Below, piece after piece: positions 1 to 8,868 of a stretch of DNA of 64,000 nt; position 1 is the stretch's first letter, and every line of letters begins with the position of its first letter. The DNA comes from Longispora sp040681875 (GTDB taxonomy: Bacteria; Actinomycetota; Actinomycetes; Mycobacteriales; Micromonosporaceae): positions 744,001-808,000 of the forward strand of contig NZ_JBFAZP010000002.1 of assembly GCF_040681875.1 (NCBI RefSeq), given 5' to 3'. The position numbers were made by a program, and so were the translations under genes. The notes beneath the pieces are model-generated. The model saw only the letters and a list, made by a program, of their open reading frames with translations. It ran no database searches and had not been told where the DNA came from.

Positions 1-836
1 CGCGGGTCGGCCGTGCTGATCAGGTCCTCGCTCGGGTCGCCCGCCGACCAGAGGGGCAACCGGTCGCCCTCCGCCAGCAGGAACGCGTCGTCGACCCAGG
101 TGAACGTCGTTCCCGGCGGGCCGACCGCGTCCCGGACGGCGTCGAGCAGTTCCCGGAAGGTCGCGGTGCCCGAGTCGCCGACCAGGTGGAACGTCCCGGC
201 GAGCCCCGTCGCGACGCCGGCCAGGGTGAAGTCGGCGATGTCGCGGGCGTCGATGATCTGCATCGGGGCGTCGGGGTCACCGGGCGCGAGGACCTCGCCG
301 CCGCGCGCCACCCGGTGCGCCCAGTAGTCGAGGGTGCCGTGGTGGTCCCACGGGCCGACCACGTACGTCGGCCGGACGATCAGCGTCGCCGGGCCGAACC
401 GGTCCAGCGCGACCCGCTCGCACAACACCTTCAGCCCGCCGTAGGTGGCCGGGGTCGACTCGGTCGGAACCGGGCCGTCGAGTTCGAGGAGGCGGCTGTC
501 CTCGGTGAAGCCGGGGCCCTCGGGGTCGTACACGGAGCTGGTCGAGACGAAGGCGAGCTGGCCGCCCCGGCCCCCGAGCGCGTCGGCGAGCGCGGTGACC
601 TGACCTGGCACATACGCGCAGACGTCGATGGTGACGTCCCACTCGCCGTCCGCGAGGGCCGCGGTGAGCGCGTCGGGGTCGTCGCGGTCGGCGAGCAGCG
701 GCCGCACGGAGTCACCGAACAGGTCACCGCCGGACTTCCCCCGGTTCAGCAGCGTCACGTCGTGGCCCGCGGCGATCGCCGTGGTCGCCAGGTGCCGGCC
801 GACGAACTTCGTCCCACCCATGATCAAGATGCGCAT
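1..836 (-). CDS. NAD-dependent epimerase/dehydratase family protein (C-terminus cut by window edge)
   Basis: About 278 residues are visible; the C-terminus lies beyond base 1. The protein starts MRILIMGGTKFVGRHL, a Rossmann NAD(P)-binding glycine motif at residues 7-13 typical of the extended SDR (epimerase/reductase) group. A YGGLK (YxxxK) catalytic pair follows, then VRPTYVVGPWD. Family knowledge: such proteins are soluble oxidoreductases or epimerases acting on nucleotide sugars or similar substrates. The substrate cannot be told from sequence, and many actinomycete members are annotated only as reductases. The ATG at 836 was chosen because it starts directly at the first beta strand of the fold. 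The gene runs in the same direction as the candidate effector gene upstream (62-bp gap), but nothing else links their functions. Confidence 0.85.
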   Translation of the reverse strand, partial: MRILIMGGTKFVGRHLATTAIAAGHDVTLLNRGKSGGDLFGDSVRPLLADRDDPDALTAALADGEWDVTIDVCAYVPGQVTALADALGGRGGQLAFVSTSSVYDPEGPGFTEDSRLLELDGPVPTESTPATYGGLKVLCERVALDRFGPATLIVRPTYVVGPWDHHGTLDYWAHRVARGGEVLAPGDPDAPMQIIDARDIADFTLAGVATGLAGTFHLVGDSGTATFRELLDAVRDAVGPPGTTFTWVDDAFLLAEGDRLPLWSAGDPSEDLISTADP

Positions 837-897
837 GCCGCGATCCTAGACGGTCGGACCCCGGTCCGAGCTGGGCGGCGATGGCCACGGACCGCGC

Positions 898-2928
898 CTA
901 GCCGCCGTCGCGCCCTCCGGTCGGGGCGGTCGGGGGCACGACGACCGGCGGGAGGACGCCGGGCGGGGCGGGGCGGCCCCGGGCCACCTGCAGGGCGCTC
1001 CACAGTTCCGTGATCTCGCGGACCAGGACGGACTGCAGGCCCGAGCAGGACTCGCAGTGCGGCACCAGGATCTGCTGACCGTTGACGATGCCGCGCCGGA
1101 CCAGCCCGGTGGGCGGCTGGTGGTCGCCGATCCACGTGCCGTACTTCCCGGCGTCGCGCTTCCCGCAGCTGTGGCAGCCGTGTTCCTCCCCGAGGACCTG
1201 GATCGTCTCGCTCTCGTAGGCCCGGACCCGGGGCCCGGTCGCGTCGATGTACGCGTGCGTGTTCGGCCCCTCGTGCAGCAGCGGGTTGGCGAGCTTGCCG
1301 CTCAGTTGGCCCTCCAGCTCCGCGACCCGGGTGCCGCTCTGCACCGCGCTGCCCACGGCCGCGTCCACGCCGGCCTGGAGCACGGCGAGTTCGACCGCGA
1401 CCTTGTCGGCCTCGGCCTGCTTGGTCGCCATGTCCACGGTGCCGGCGTCGACCAGGGCCGTCCCGGGTGCGGCGGCGGTGCCCGCCGCCTGGGTCAGCGC
1501 CGCCGCCCGGTCGGCGCTGAACTTCGCCTTCGCGCCGAGTACCCCGATGCCGGCGAGCATGACCAGCATCGCGCCCGCACCGGTCAGCGGCGCGACCATG
1601 AACAGCGCGTTGGCCGCCACGTCGATCGCCATCGACCGGAGCGCGCGCTGGAAGTCGTGGTCGCCGACCACCTCCTTGGCGGCCAGGGCGGCGACCGGCT
1701 CGTTCCAGGCGATGGTGCCGCCCGCCGGTTTGAGGCCGCTGCCGGTCATCCGGGCGTGCAGCGGCACCAGGTCCAGCGGGTCCAGGTCCTCGCCGAGCTT
1801 GGTCTGCGCGCCCTCGATGTCGCCGATCAGCTTGTGCATGCCGACGCCGATCTGGTCCCGGGCGGCCACCATGTCCTTCTGCTGGGCGAACGCGGCCGTG
1901 GACGCGCTCTTGCCGTCCCGGGTGATCGCGTAGACCTCCGGGTACTTCTCCAGGAAGAGCTCCGTGAAGCTCGTAGCCGTGGCGTAGAGGGTGTTGACCT
2001 GCGCGTACGGCACGACACTGTTGCGGCCGACGACCGGTATCAGCGGGGCGTCGACGGGCGCCTGGTCCAGCTCGGGCTTGGCGAACGGATCGAACGTCAC
2101 CGGCACGTACATCCGGGTGGCGCCCGTCGACGGCGGAACGTACCCGGCGCCCTCCGTGCCGCCCAGGGAGGCGGGCGGCGGCGCGCCGTCGAGGTTCTCC
2201 AGCCGCCAGCCGACGTTGAGGGTGCGGGCGTGCTCCTGGGCGGCCTGCAGTCGGGCGATCACGGCCGCCGCGTCCTGCAGGTCCCGCATCCGGTCGTGCT
2301 GGCCCGTGGTGAGCTGCGCGCCGGTCACCGTCGGGTCGGTGGAGATGCCGAGCGCGCCCATCTCCTTGACCACGAACGTCCGGTTGTCGGCCAGGGTGCT
2401 CTGCGCCAGGGCCAGGACATCCTTGGGGAACGCCGTCTTGAGTGCCGCGATGGCCGGCAGGTCGCTCGTCAGGGTGGGCACCTTCGCGACGCTGAGTTTC
2501 CACCGCGCGCCGCCGTCGGCGTTGGCCACCGTGATCAGGTCCGGGCCGACCGACTCCCAGAACAGCAGCATCGCCATGACGTCCCGGCCCCAGGTGGAGC
2601 CCTTCCGGTTGAGCAGGTCGATCAGCTTGAGGATGTCCGGGACCGGCACCCCCTTCACGTCGTTGATCTGTTTGGCCGCGCCGGCGTCGTCGTCGTCCAA
2701 CGCCGCCCGGACCAGCTCCGCGTTGGACTTGAAGGACAGCACCGAGTTCGTCCACCGCTGCACGTCGAGCGCGGCGGCCGTCGCGGCGTTGCCGGCCGCC
2801 CGCTGCATCGACAGCATCCCGCCCGCCGACAGCGGTCCGACCGCCGGGCCGGTCCGCGCGGCATCGGCCGCGGGGCGCCGCGCGGGCGGCCCCGGCTCGG
2901 CCGGGTGGTCTCGGTCCAGGTCGGGCAC
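898..2928 (-). CDS. Putative eCIS-associated polymorphic toxin with C-terminal HNH-like zinc domain
   Basis: 676 aa from a GTG start with no clear Shine-Dalgarno. A charged, proline-rich lead of about 40 residues is followed by MQRAAGNAATAAALDVQR (residues 41-58). This matches the LQRxxGNxA...QR signature common at the N-terminus of actinobacterial DUF4157/eCIS-associated proteins. The long middle is mostly helical, with a hydrophobic alanine-rich segment near 435-465. The C-terminus has two CxxC knuckles (C585/C588 and C625/C628) flanking GDHQPP (D602-H603), a layout expected of a treble-clef HNH/His-Me-finger nuclease. No signal peptide is visible, which fits a cargo loaded into an injection particle rather than Sec export. 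It sits divergent from a SARP regulator. No obvious immunity gene is adjacent. Function as a nuclease effector is inferred. Confidence 0.6.
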   Translation of the reverse strand: MPDLDRDHPAEPGPPARRPAADAARTGPAVGPLSAGGMLSMQRAAGNAATAAALDVQRWTNSVLSFKSNAELVRAALDDDDAGAAKQINDVKGVPVPDILKLIDLLNRKGSTWGRDVMAMLLFWESVGPDLITVANADGGARWKLSVAKVPTLTSDLPAIAALKTAFPKDVLALAQSTLADNRTFVVKEMGALGISTDPTVTGAQLTTGQHDRMRDLQDAAAVIARLQAAQEHARTLNVGWRLENLDGAPPPASLGGTEGAGYVPPSTGATRMYVPVTFDPFAKPELDQAPVDAPLIPVVGRNSVVPYAQVNTLYATATSFTELFLEKYPEVYAITRDGKSASTAAFAQQKDMVAARDQIGVGMHKLIGDIEGAQTKLGEDLDPLDLVPLHARMTGSGLKPAGGTIAWNEPVAALAAKEVVGDHDFQRALRSMAIDVAANALFMVAPLTGAGAMLVMLAGIGVLGAKAKFSADRAAALTQAAGTAAAPGTALVDAGTVDMATKQAEADKVAVELAVLQAGVDAAVGSAVQSGTRVAELEGQLSGKLANPLLHEGPNTHAYIDATGPRVRAYESETIQVLGEEHGCHSCGKRDAGKYGTWIGDHQPPTGLVRRGIVNGQQILVPHCESCSGLQSVLVREITELWSALQVARGRPAPPGVLPPVVVPPTAPTGGRDGG

Positions 2929-3380
2929 GGTGTGAGTGTGCGCCCACCCGGTGGGGGCCGGAAGGGCGGCGGATACGGCCGAGCGGGCAGGGTGCGTGCC
3001 CGAAGGGGCAGGGTCGACCGCGCGTCACCGCCGCGCGGTGCTCCCGACCCGCCGTGCCGCATCCCTGTTCCGTTCCCGGGCGGACCTGGGTGGCACGTGG
3101 GATGCCAGTGCCACCCGTTCCCGTACCACCGGACATGGTCCACAGGTCGAAGTGGCGTTGTGGGCTCCCTCCTGATAGACCCGTGCATCGACGCCTCCGT
3201 GTTGTGTCCAACCGTCGTGACCGGGCAGTGCGAAGACTAGGCAGCGGTGATGCCGTTGTTCTGTGCCCTGCCGCCGCCCGTTCTGCCGGTGTCCGCGAGG
3301 GCGTTGACCTGGGGCACGGGGGTGGGCAGGATGTCTGCGGCGTGCCGGGGCGGAAGTTCCGGCGGCAGAATGGGGGCACG
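2929..3380. other. Divergent intergenic region between candidate effector and SARP regulator
   Basis: 452 bp with no convincing gene. It must hold the promoters of both flanking genes. The part nearest the regulator (about 3120-3260) is less GC-biased than its surroundings. I see no strong inverted repeat or confident -10/-35 pair. Confidence 0.4.
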
Positions 3381-6300
3381 GTGAACGTGGGCGACCGGCT
3401 GCGGGACCACCGCACCAGGAGCGGACTCACGCAGCGCGAGCTGGCCACGCTGGCCGGGGTCAGCGAGCGGTCGCTGCGGGACATCGAGCACGGCCGGGTG
3501 GCGACGCCGCAGGCGGCCACGGTGCGCCGGCTCGCCGACGCCCTCCAGCTCGGCGCCGACGAGCGGGACCGGCTGTCCGCGCCGCCCACGCTCGCGGTGG
3601 GCATTCTGGGTCCGCTCACCGTCGACAGGAGCGGCCAGCGGGTGCCCGTCGCGGCGGGCGCGGCCGGCCACCTGCTGGGTCTGCTGGCGCTGGAGTCGGA
3701 CCGGTTCGTGACGGTCGACGAGATCGCCGACGTGCTCTGGGGCGCGCGACCGCCGTCGGGGTGGCGCAACCGGATCCACGTCCACGTCGGCCGGGTCCGC
3801 GAGCTGCTCGAACCGGGCCGACAGAGTGGTGTCCTCACTGGGCGGCGCGGGGAGTACCGCCTGGAGCTGCCGCACCCGGAACAGCTGGACGCCCGCCGCT
3901 TCGGTCACCTGGTCGGCCGGGCGGAACAGGCCGACGTCCGGGCGGCGATCGCGCTGTACCAGGAGGCGTTGGCCTGCTGGCGGGGACCGGTGCTGCTCGG
4001 CGACGACGGGCGGCTGTCCGGTCGGCCCTCCGCTGAGGGCCTGCGGCGGGCCCGGTTGTCGGCGACGCTGGCGCTGGCCGACGCGGCGTCCCGGGCGGGC
4101 CGGCCGGGTCAGGCGGTGCCCTGGCTCGAACAGGTCGCCGGGGAGGAGCCGCTGCACGAGGGCGTCCACGGCCGGCTGATGGCGGCCTGGGCGCGGACCG
4201 GCCGGCAGGACAGCGCGCTGCGGCTGTACGGCCGGCTCCGGACCAGGCTCGCCGACGAGCTGGGGGTGGATCCGTCCGCGGAGATCCAGGCCGTCTACCG
4301 CGACGTACTCGGCCGGGGCCACCTCGACCGGGCGGCCGGTCCCCCGATGCCCCGCCCGGCGCAGCTGCCCATGGCGACGATGCTGTTCGCGGGTCGCGAC
4401 GACCTCGAGGTCCTCCTCATGGGTCACCTGACGGGACCCCGGCGGCCCAGCGAGATCCCCTCCCCCAGGGTCGTCGTCCTGCACGGGATGGCCGGGGTCG
4501 GCAAGACAGAGCTGGCGTTGCAGGTGGGCCACCGGATCAGGCACTGCTACCCGGACGGGCAGCTCTTCGCCGACCTGCGGGGCGAGCGGGAGCATCCGGC
4601 CGACGCCGCGCAGGTACTCGCCGGCTTCCTGCGGGCGTTGGGGGTCGCGCCGCAGCGGATCCCCGGCGATCCGGCGGAGCGGTCCGCGATGTTGCGTTCG
4701 CACCTCGCCGGGCGGCGGATCCTCATGATGCTCGACGACGTGGGCACCGCCAGCCAGGTCACGGCGCTGCTGCCGTCGGACTCCGGCAACGACGTCCTGA
4801 TCACCAGTCGCGGCCCGCTGCCGGAGCTGCCCGTCACCCGGTACCGGCTGGAGCCGCTGCCCCTCGACGGCGCGCTGTCCCTGTTGGCGCGCCTCCTCCC
4901 CTCAGAGCGGCTCGACGACGAACCCGGCGCGGCGGCCGAGATCGCCGAGTACTGCGCGGGGCTGCCCCTGGCCCTGCGGATCGCGGCCTCCCGGTCGCAG
5001 CGCGAGGTCGGCCTGAAGGACATCGCCCGGCTGCTGCGCGACGTCGATCGCCGGGTCGGCGAGCTGCACACGGGCGAGCAGGCCATCCAGGCCAGCCTCG
5101 ACTCGTGCGACCGCAAACTCAGCGGCCCGGCGCGGACCGCGCTGCGCCGCCTGGCGGCCCTGCCGACCGGCGCGTTCCCCTCCTGGGCCGTGCGGGTGGT
5201 CATGGCCTGCTCCGCGTCCGACGCGACCAGGATCCTCGCCGAACTCAGCGACACCCACCTCACGAACGCGCCGTCCGGGAAGGGTGGCCACCACTCCCTG
5301 CACGACCTGGTGCGGCTCTACGCCCGGCGGGACGTGACGCCGACGGACGAACGGGCGGTCGGCGACGTCGTCCTGCACTGGTTCCGGCTGGCGGAGGCGG
5401 CCAGCCGGCAGATGACCTCCCGGGTGCTGTCCACCGACGCGCTGGGCCTCGCGGCAGCCACACTGCCGCCCGGCACGGCGCCCGTCGATCCCCGGGTGTG
5501 GTTCGACCGCCACCACCGGCATCTGCTCGACCTGATCCGGTACGCCGGGGACACCGGTCAGGCGCGGCTCGCCGTGGCGCTGCTGACCGTCACGATCCCG
5601 TACCTGCGGACCCGGTACCTGACCGACGAGTGGCGGCAGGCCCTGGACGTCGTCCTCGCAGCCGTCCGGCGGACCGGCGACGCGCACGCGGAGGCCTACG
5701 GCTGGAACTGCGCCGCCCTGCTGGCGATCGTGGAGGCCGACCACGCGGCGGCCACGGTACTCGTCGAACGCGGTCTCGCCTGGTTCACCGCCGAACGCGA
5801 GCCGCACAACCGCAACCGGCTGCTGTACGACCTGCAGTACCTCAAACGGCGTCAGGGGGACACCGCGGGCGCCGAGGACACCGCCGCCACCCTCCTGCGG
5901 TGCGCCCGGGAAACGTCCGACCCGGTGGGTGAGGCGGCGGCACACCACGCGCTCGGTGTCGTGTACCGCGACTACCTCAACGACCTCGACCGCGCGCGGC
6001 ACCACCTGGAACGCGCGCTGGAGATCACCGCGTCCGAGCCGATGAGCAGGGAGCGCTCGCAGATCAGCTTCGGACTCGCCAGCGTCTACCTCCGGCAGGG
6101 CACCCCCGGCCCCGCCGAGGAGCTCCTCAACCGCGCCCTGGAGGTCGCCCGCTCCCGCGACGACCAGTCCGGCGTCCTGTCCTGCCTCAACCGCCTCGCG
6201 AACCTGTGGCCCGCCCCGGCCGCCACGGAGGCGATCCGCGAGGCGCTGGCCATCGCCCACCGGATCGGCCAACCGGACACCATCGCCCTGGTCCACGAGG

Positions 6301-6458
6301 CGTGGGCCCGATCCGCCGAAAGGTTCGGGGAGTTCGAGGAGAGCATCGGGCACATGCGGAAGGCGGCGGACCTGTTCGCCCAGCTCCAGGCCCCGTCCGC
6401 GCTCGCGGAGGCCGAGGCGCACATCGCGCGGCTCACCGGGCGCCGCACCGTGGGGTGA
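3381..6458 (+). CDS. XRE-HTH / SARP (BTAD) / NB-ARC / TPR transcriptional regulator, AfsR-like
   Basis: 1025 aa. Order of domains: XRE helix-turn-helix at about 5-65 (SGLTQRELATLAGVSERSLR); OmpR/SARP winged helix at about 72-165 beginning LAVGILGPLTVD; BTAD helical domain to about 310; NB-ARC ATPase with P-loop GMAGVGKTE near residue 370 and Walker B RILMMLDDV; then TPR-like helices to the end. The family comprises large cytoplasmic STAND activators of secondary metabolism or secretion. An XRE domain in front of the SARP head gives two DNA-binding modules. The frame is open further upstream, but GTG 3381 starts right at the XRE domain after a G-rich stretch, so I prefer it. It is divergent from the candidate effector gene, so it may control it; no target site was identified. 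Confidence 0.85.
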   Translation: MNVGDRLRDHRTRSGLTQRELATLAGVSERSLRDIEHGRVATPQAATVRRLADALQLGADERDRLSAPPTLAVGILGPLTVDRSGQRVPVAAGAAGHLLGLLALESDRFVTVDEIADVLWGARPPSGWRNRIHVHVGRVRELLEPGRQSGVLTGRRGEYRLELPHPEQLDARRFGHLVGRAEQADVRAAIALYQEALACWRGPVLLGDDGRLSGRPSAEGLRRARLSATLALADAASRAGRPGQAVPWLEQVAGEEPLHEGVHGRLMAAWARTGRQDSALRLYGRLRTRLADELGVDPSAEIQAVYRDVLGRGHLDRAAGPPMPRPAQLPMATMLFAGRDDLEVLLMGHLTGPRRPSEIPSPRVVVLHGMAGVGKTELALQVGHRIRHCYPDGQLFADLRGEREHPADAAQVLAGFLRALGVAPQRIPGDPAERSAMLRSHLAGRRILMMLDDVGTASQVTALLPSDSGNDVLITSRGPLPELPVTRYRLEPLPLDGALSLLARLLPSERLDDEPGAAAEIAEYCAGLPLALRIAASRSQREVGLKDIARLLRDVDRRVGELHTGEQAIQASLDSCDRKLSGPARTALRRLAALPTGAFPSWAVRVVMACSASDATRILAELSDTHLTNAPSGKGGHHSLHDLVRLYARRDVTPTDERAVGDVVLHWFRLAEAASRQMTSRVLSTDALGLAAATLPPGTAPVDPRVWFDRHHRHLLDLIRYAGDTGQARLAVALLTVTIPYLRTRYLTDEWRQALDVVLAAVRRTGDAHAEAYGWNCAALLAIVEADHAAATVLVERGLAWFTAEREPHNRNRLLYDLQYLKRRQGDTAGAEDTAATLLRCARETSDPVGEAAAHHALGVVYRDYLNDLDRARHHLERALEITASEPMSRERSQISFGLASVYLRQGTPGPAEELLNRALEVARSRDDQSGVLSCLNRLANLWPAPAATEAIREALAIAHRIGQPDTIALVHEAWARSAERFGEFEESIGHMRKAADLFAQLQAPSALAEAEAHIARLTGRRTVG

Positions 6459-6464
6459 CCCGCG

Positions 6465-6496
6465 GATCCCGCGCCGGTCGGCCCCGGCGCGGGGTC
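6465..6496 (+). terminator. Hairpin after SARP regulator
   Basis: A 13-bp stem with one mismatch (GATCCCGCGCCGG pairing with CCGGCGCGGGGTC) around a 6-base loop, starting 7 bp after the stop codon. No U-tract, as is usual in high-GC actinomycetes. Confidence 0.55.
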
Positions 6497-6534
6497 GGCG
6501 GCGTGCGGCGGGCCCGGTGCCCGACACTGTGACG

Positions 6535-7785
6535 ATGAGTAGTCAAACCTCCCAGGTCCAGCGGGTACTGTCGCGGACGGAGAGCTGGTTCATCCGACAG
6601 GGCATACCGCAGCTGATCACGGGGTACGGCTTCCGCCAGATCGTCTCCCGCATGGTCCCCTACCTGGTGTTCACCGCCCTGTTATGGCTGGACATGTTCA
6701 CCGGGTTCGGCCCGGTGCAGGTGCTTCCCGTGGCCGCCGTCGGGGCCGCGGCCACCTGGGCGTGGCTGACCCGGCTGGGCACCCGGCCGCCGCCGCGACT
6801 ACCCACAGGCACCGCCATCGGGGTACTGCTCGCGCACGTGCTCGGGCCGCCCGTCGTCGCGGTGGGCATGGCGGCCCTCGGCTGGCTCGACTTCCACCTC
6901 AGCGTGCACGGCCTGGTCGAGGTGGTCCTGGACGATCCGGACGACCTCGACCCCGGCCGACTGCTCGGCATCATCGCGGAGGTGGTGGGCCTGTGGATCG
7001 CCGTGGACCTCGTCCTCGTCGCCGTGGGCTACCTGGTCACGTCCAACGGACTGGTCGCGCTGTCCGTCCGGGCGCTCGGCCACGCCGTCACGGACCTGCG
7101 GCACAGCGCCCGGCTCCAGGGCCGCGCGCTGCCGGTGCTGCTGTTCGTGACGTTGTTCCTGTTCTTCACCGGCGAACTGTGGCAGCTGTGCAACCGGCTG
7201 CCCTGGGTCCGGATCTTCGTCCTGGTGACGGTGCTGGCCGCCATCTCGGTCCTGGCGGTGGCGACCCGGCTGCGCGTCGAACTGGGCCGGATCGAGCGCG
7301 ACATGAGCCCGGCGGACATCCTGGCCGCCTGCGCGGGCACGCCCCTGGCCCGGCTCGCCCCACGGGTGGCGTCCCGCGCCGTCGGAGCGGCGCTGCGGCC
7401 CCGCCAGCAGGCCAATCTGCTGTTCGCGCTCGCGATCCGCCAACTCATCCAGGGCGCCGTCGTCGGACTCGGGCTGTACGGCCTGTTCACGCTGCTCGGC
7501 TGGCTCGTGTTGTACCCGTCGCTGGCGCGGCAGTGGATCGGAGCCCCGATCGAGTACTCGACGGTGTTCCCGGACCAGCCCGCCGCCATGTTCCGCCTCG
7601 CCGTGCTCCTGGCCGGCTTCGGCGGCATGTACTACGTCGTGCACTCGATGAACAACGCGGACACCCGGGAGGAGTTCTTCGCCCCCACCATCGCCGAGCT
7701 GGAGAGCGTCCTGGCGGTGCACGCCGCCTACGACGCCCTCGATCCGCAGACCCCCGACCGGCCCGCACCGGACAGCCGCCCGTAG
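6535..7785 (+). CDS. Polytopic membrane protein of unknown function
   Basis: About 416 aa if started at ATG 6535 (GTG 6517 is an in-frame alternative). Hydrophobic spans are visible near MVPYLVFTALLWLDMF, LPVAAVGAAATWAWL, GVLLAHVLGPPVVAVGMAALG, the segment around LWIAVDLVLVAVGYLV, VLLFVTLFLFF, IFVLVTVLAAISVLAV, GAVVGLGLYGLFTLLGWLVL and FRLAVLLAGFGGMYYVV, so about eight TM helices. The C-terminal tail (EEFFAPTIAELESVLAV onward) is soluble. I do not recognise the family and no catalytic motif is evident. It follows the regulator by 76 bp with a hairpin between, so it is probably a separate transcript. Confidence 0.75.
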   Translation: MSSQTSQVQRVLSRTESWFIRQGIPQLITGYGFRQIVSRMVPYLVFTALLWLDMFTGFGPVQVLPVAAVGAAATWAWLTRLGTRPPPRLPTGTAIGVLLAHVLGPPVVAVGMAALGWLDFHLSVHGLVEVVLDDPDDLDPGRLLGIIAEVVGLWIAVDLVLVAVGYLVTSNGLVALSVRALGHAVTDLRHSARLQGRALPVLLFVTLFLFFTGELWQLCNRLPWVRIFVLVTVLAAISVLAVATRLRVELGRIERDMSPADILAACAGTPLARLAPRVASRAVGAALRPRQQANLLFALAIRQLIQGAVVGLGLYGLFTLLGWLVLYPSLARQWIGAPIEYSTVFPDQPAAMFRLAVLLAGFGGMYYVVHSMNNADTREEFFAPTIAELESVLAVHAAYDALDPQTPDRPAPDSRP

Positions 7786-7803
7786 CGGCCGGCGAACGGG
7801 CGG
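7776..7803 (+). terminator. Short hairpin overlapping the membrane-protein stop
   Basis: CCGCCCGT at 7776-7783 pairs perfectly with ACGGGCGG at 7796-7803 around a 12-base loop that contains the stop codon. A weak terminator or mRNA 3'-end stabiliser. Confidence 0.35.
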
Positions 7804-7911
7804 CCCCGGTGGGATCCCGCGGGCACATCCGCTGTAACTTCCTGGCATGTCCCTCGTCGCCGAACAGGACCGCGACGCCCACCAACGGCCGGACCCCGGC
7901 CCGCCGACGCC

Positions 7912-8754
7912 GTGACGTCCGCCACCATCCCCGCACCGCTCCTGGTCGTCGACGGCATGAGCATGCTGTTCGCCACCCTCGGCTACGGCTCCACGCTCGC
8001 GCCGAACGGCCAGCCGATGGTCGGCACCTACGGGTTCTTCGACATGCTGCGCGCCTCGATCCACGGCGACCTGCCGGCCGCGTCGGAACTCGTCGTCGCC
8101 TTCGACGGGGAGAACTCCCGCGCGGCCCGGCAGGCCCTGTATCCGCCGTACAAGGCGCACCGTGTCCGCCGCCCCGAGGACGAGGCGCTCCTGACGGCGG
8201 TGCCGGTGATCCGCCGGACCCTGGAACAGTCCGGGATCGCGGTGTACGCCATGGCCGGGGCGGAGGGCGACGACCAGATCGCCTCGATCGTCGCCGGGGA
8301 GAAGCCGGACCGGCGGATCGCCGTCTGGTCCCGCGACCGCGACCTGTACGCGCTCGTCACCGACCGGGTCCTGGTCCTCGACGCCAAACGGCCCCGGGGA
8401 GAGCGGTTCGTCACCGAACGCGTCGTGCTGGCCGAGTACGGGGTCACGCCGGCCCAGTGGACGGACTACCGGGCGCTGGTGGGCGATTCCTCCGACGGTA
8501 TCCCGGGTGTGACGGGCATCGGCGAGGACACGGCGGCCCGGGTCCTCGCCGGGGGCTTCCTCCTGGAGGACCTGCCGAACTCGGGCCGGTGCACCGGCCG
8601 GGCGAAGAAGATCTTCGAGCAGTGGGAGAACGCCCTGCTGTTCCGCGACCTCATCCGTCTGCGGCGGGACCTGGACGTCGGGTACGTCAGCACCGGCGGT
8701 CCGAGTCCCGAACTCCCCGACGTCCACCGGCTGCACACCGAGTTCGGACTGTAG
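7912..8754 (+). CDS. 5'-3' exonuclease (PIN/FEN superfamily, PolA N-domain type)
   Basis: 280 aa from GTG 7912. Family hallmarks in order: N-terminal acidic metal site in LLVVDGMSMLF (D14); AFDGENSRAARQALYPPYKA, the FEN arch region with conserved R and YK; AEGDDQIAS acidic pair; WSRDRDLYALV; and GDSSDGIPGVTGIGEDTA, the GD..D metal ligands plus helix-hairpin-helix DNA contact. Length matches stand-alone bacterial FEN proteins homologous to the PolA 5'-nuclease domain, which remove RNA primers and flaps. No polymerase domain is attached. A 22-codon ORF (7847-7915) ends on its start codon. Confidence 0.9.
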   Translation: MTSATIPAPLLVVDGMSMLFATLGYGSTLAPNGQPMVGTYGFFDMLRASIHGDLPAASELVVAFDGENSRAARQALYPPYKAHRVRRPEDEALLTAVPVIRRTLEQSGIAVYAMAGAEGDDQIASIVAGEKPDRRIAVWSRDRDLYALVTDRVLVLDAKRPRGERFVTERVVLAEYGVTPAQWTDYRALVGDSSDGIPGVTGIGEDTAARVLAGGFLLEDLPNSGRCTGRAKKIFEQWENALLFRDLIRLRRDLDVGYVSTGGPSPELPDVHRLHTEFGL

Positions 8755-8825
8755 CCGACCCGGGGGGCGGTTCCGGCCTCGGATTGTCACAACGGGTGCC
8801 GCCGGGCGACCACAGCACCACATTA

Positions 8826-8868
8826 GACGGTGAGGCCACTCGGCACCCCTGGCCGGCTCACCGTCAGC
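8826..8868. terminator. Inverted repeat between convergent genes
   Basis: GACGGTGAG (from 8826) and CTCACCGTC enclose a loop that itself contains a GCC/GGC pairing. It lies between the exonuclease and the diguanylate cyclase, overlapping the latter's stop region, and could terminate both. Confidence 0.45.

Noticed and set aside
824..3838. Very long minus-strand open frame across the first candidate effector
   Set aside because: Arg/Pro-rich translation with no domain; a high-GC shadow of 898-2928 and its upstream region.
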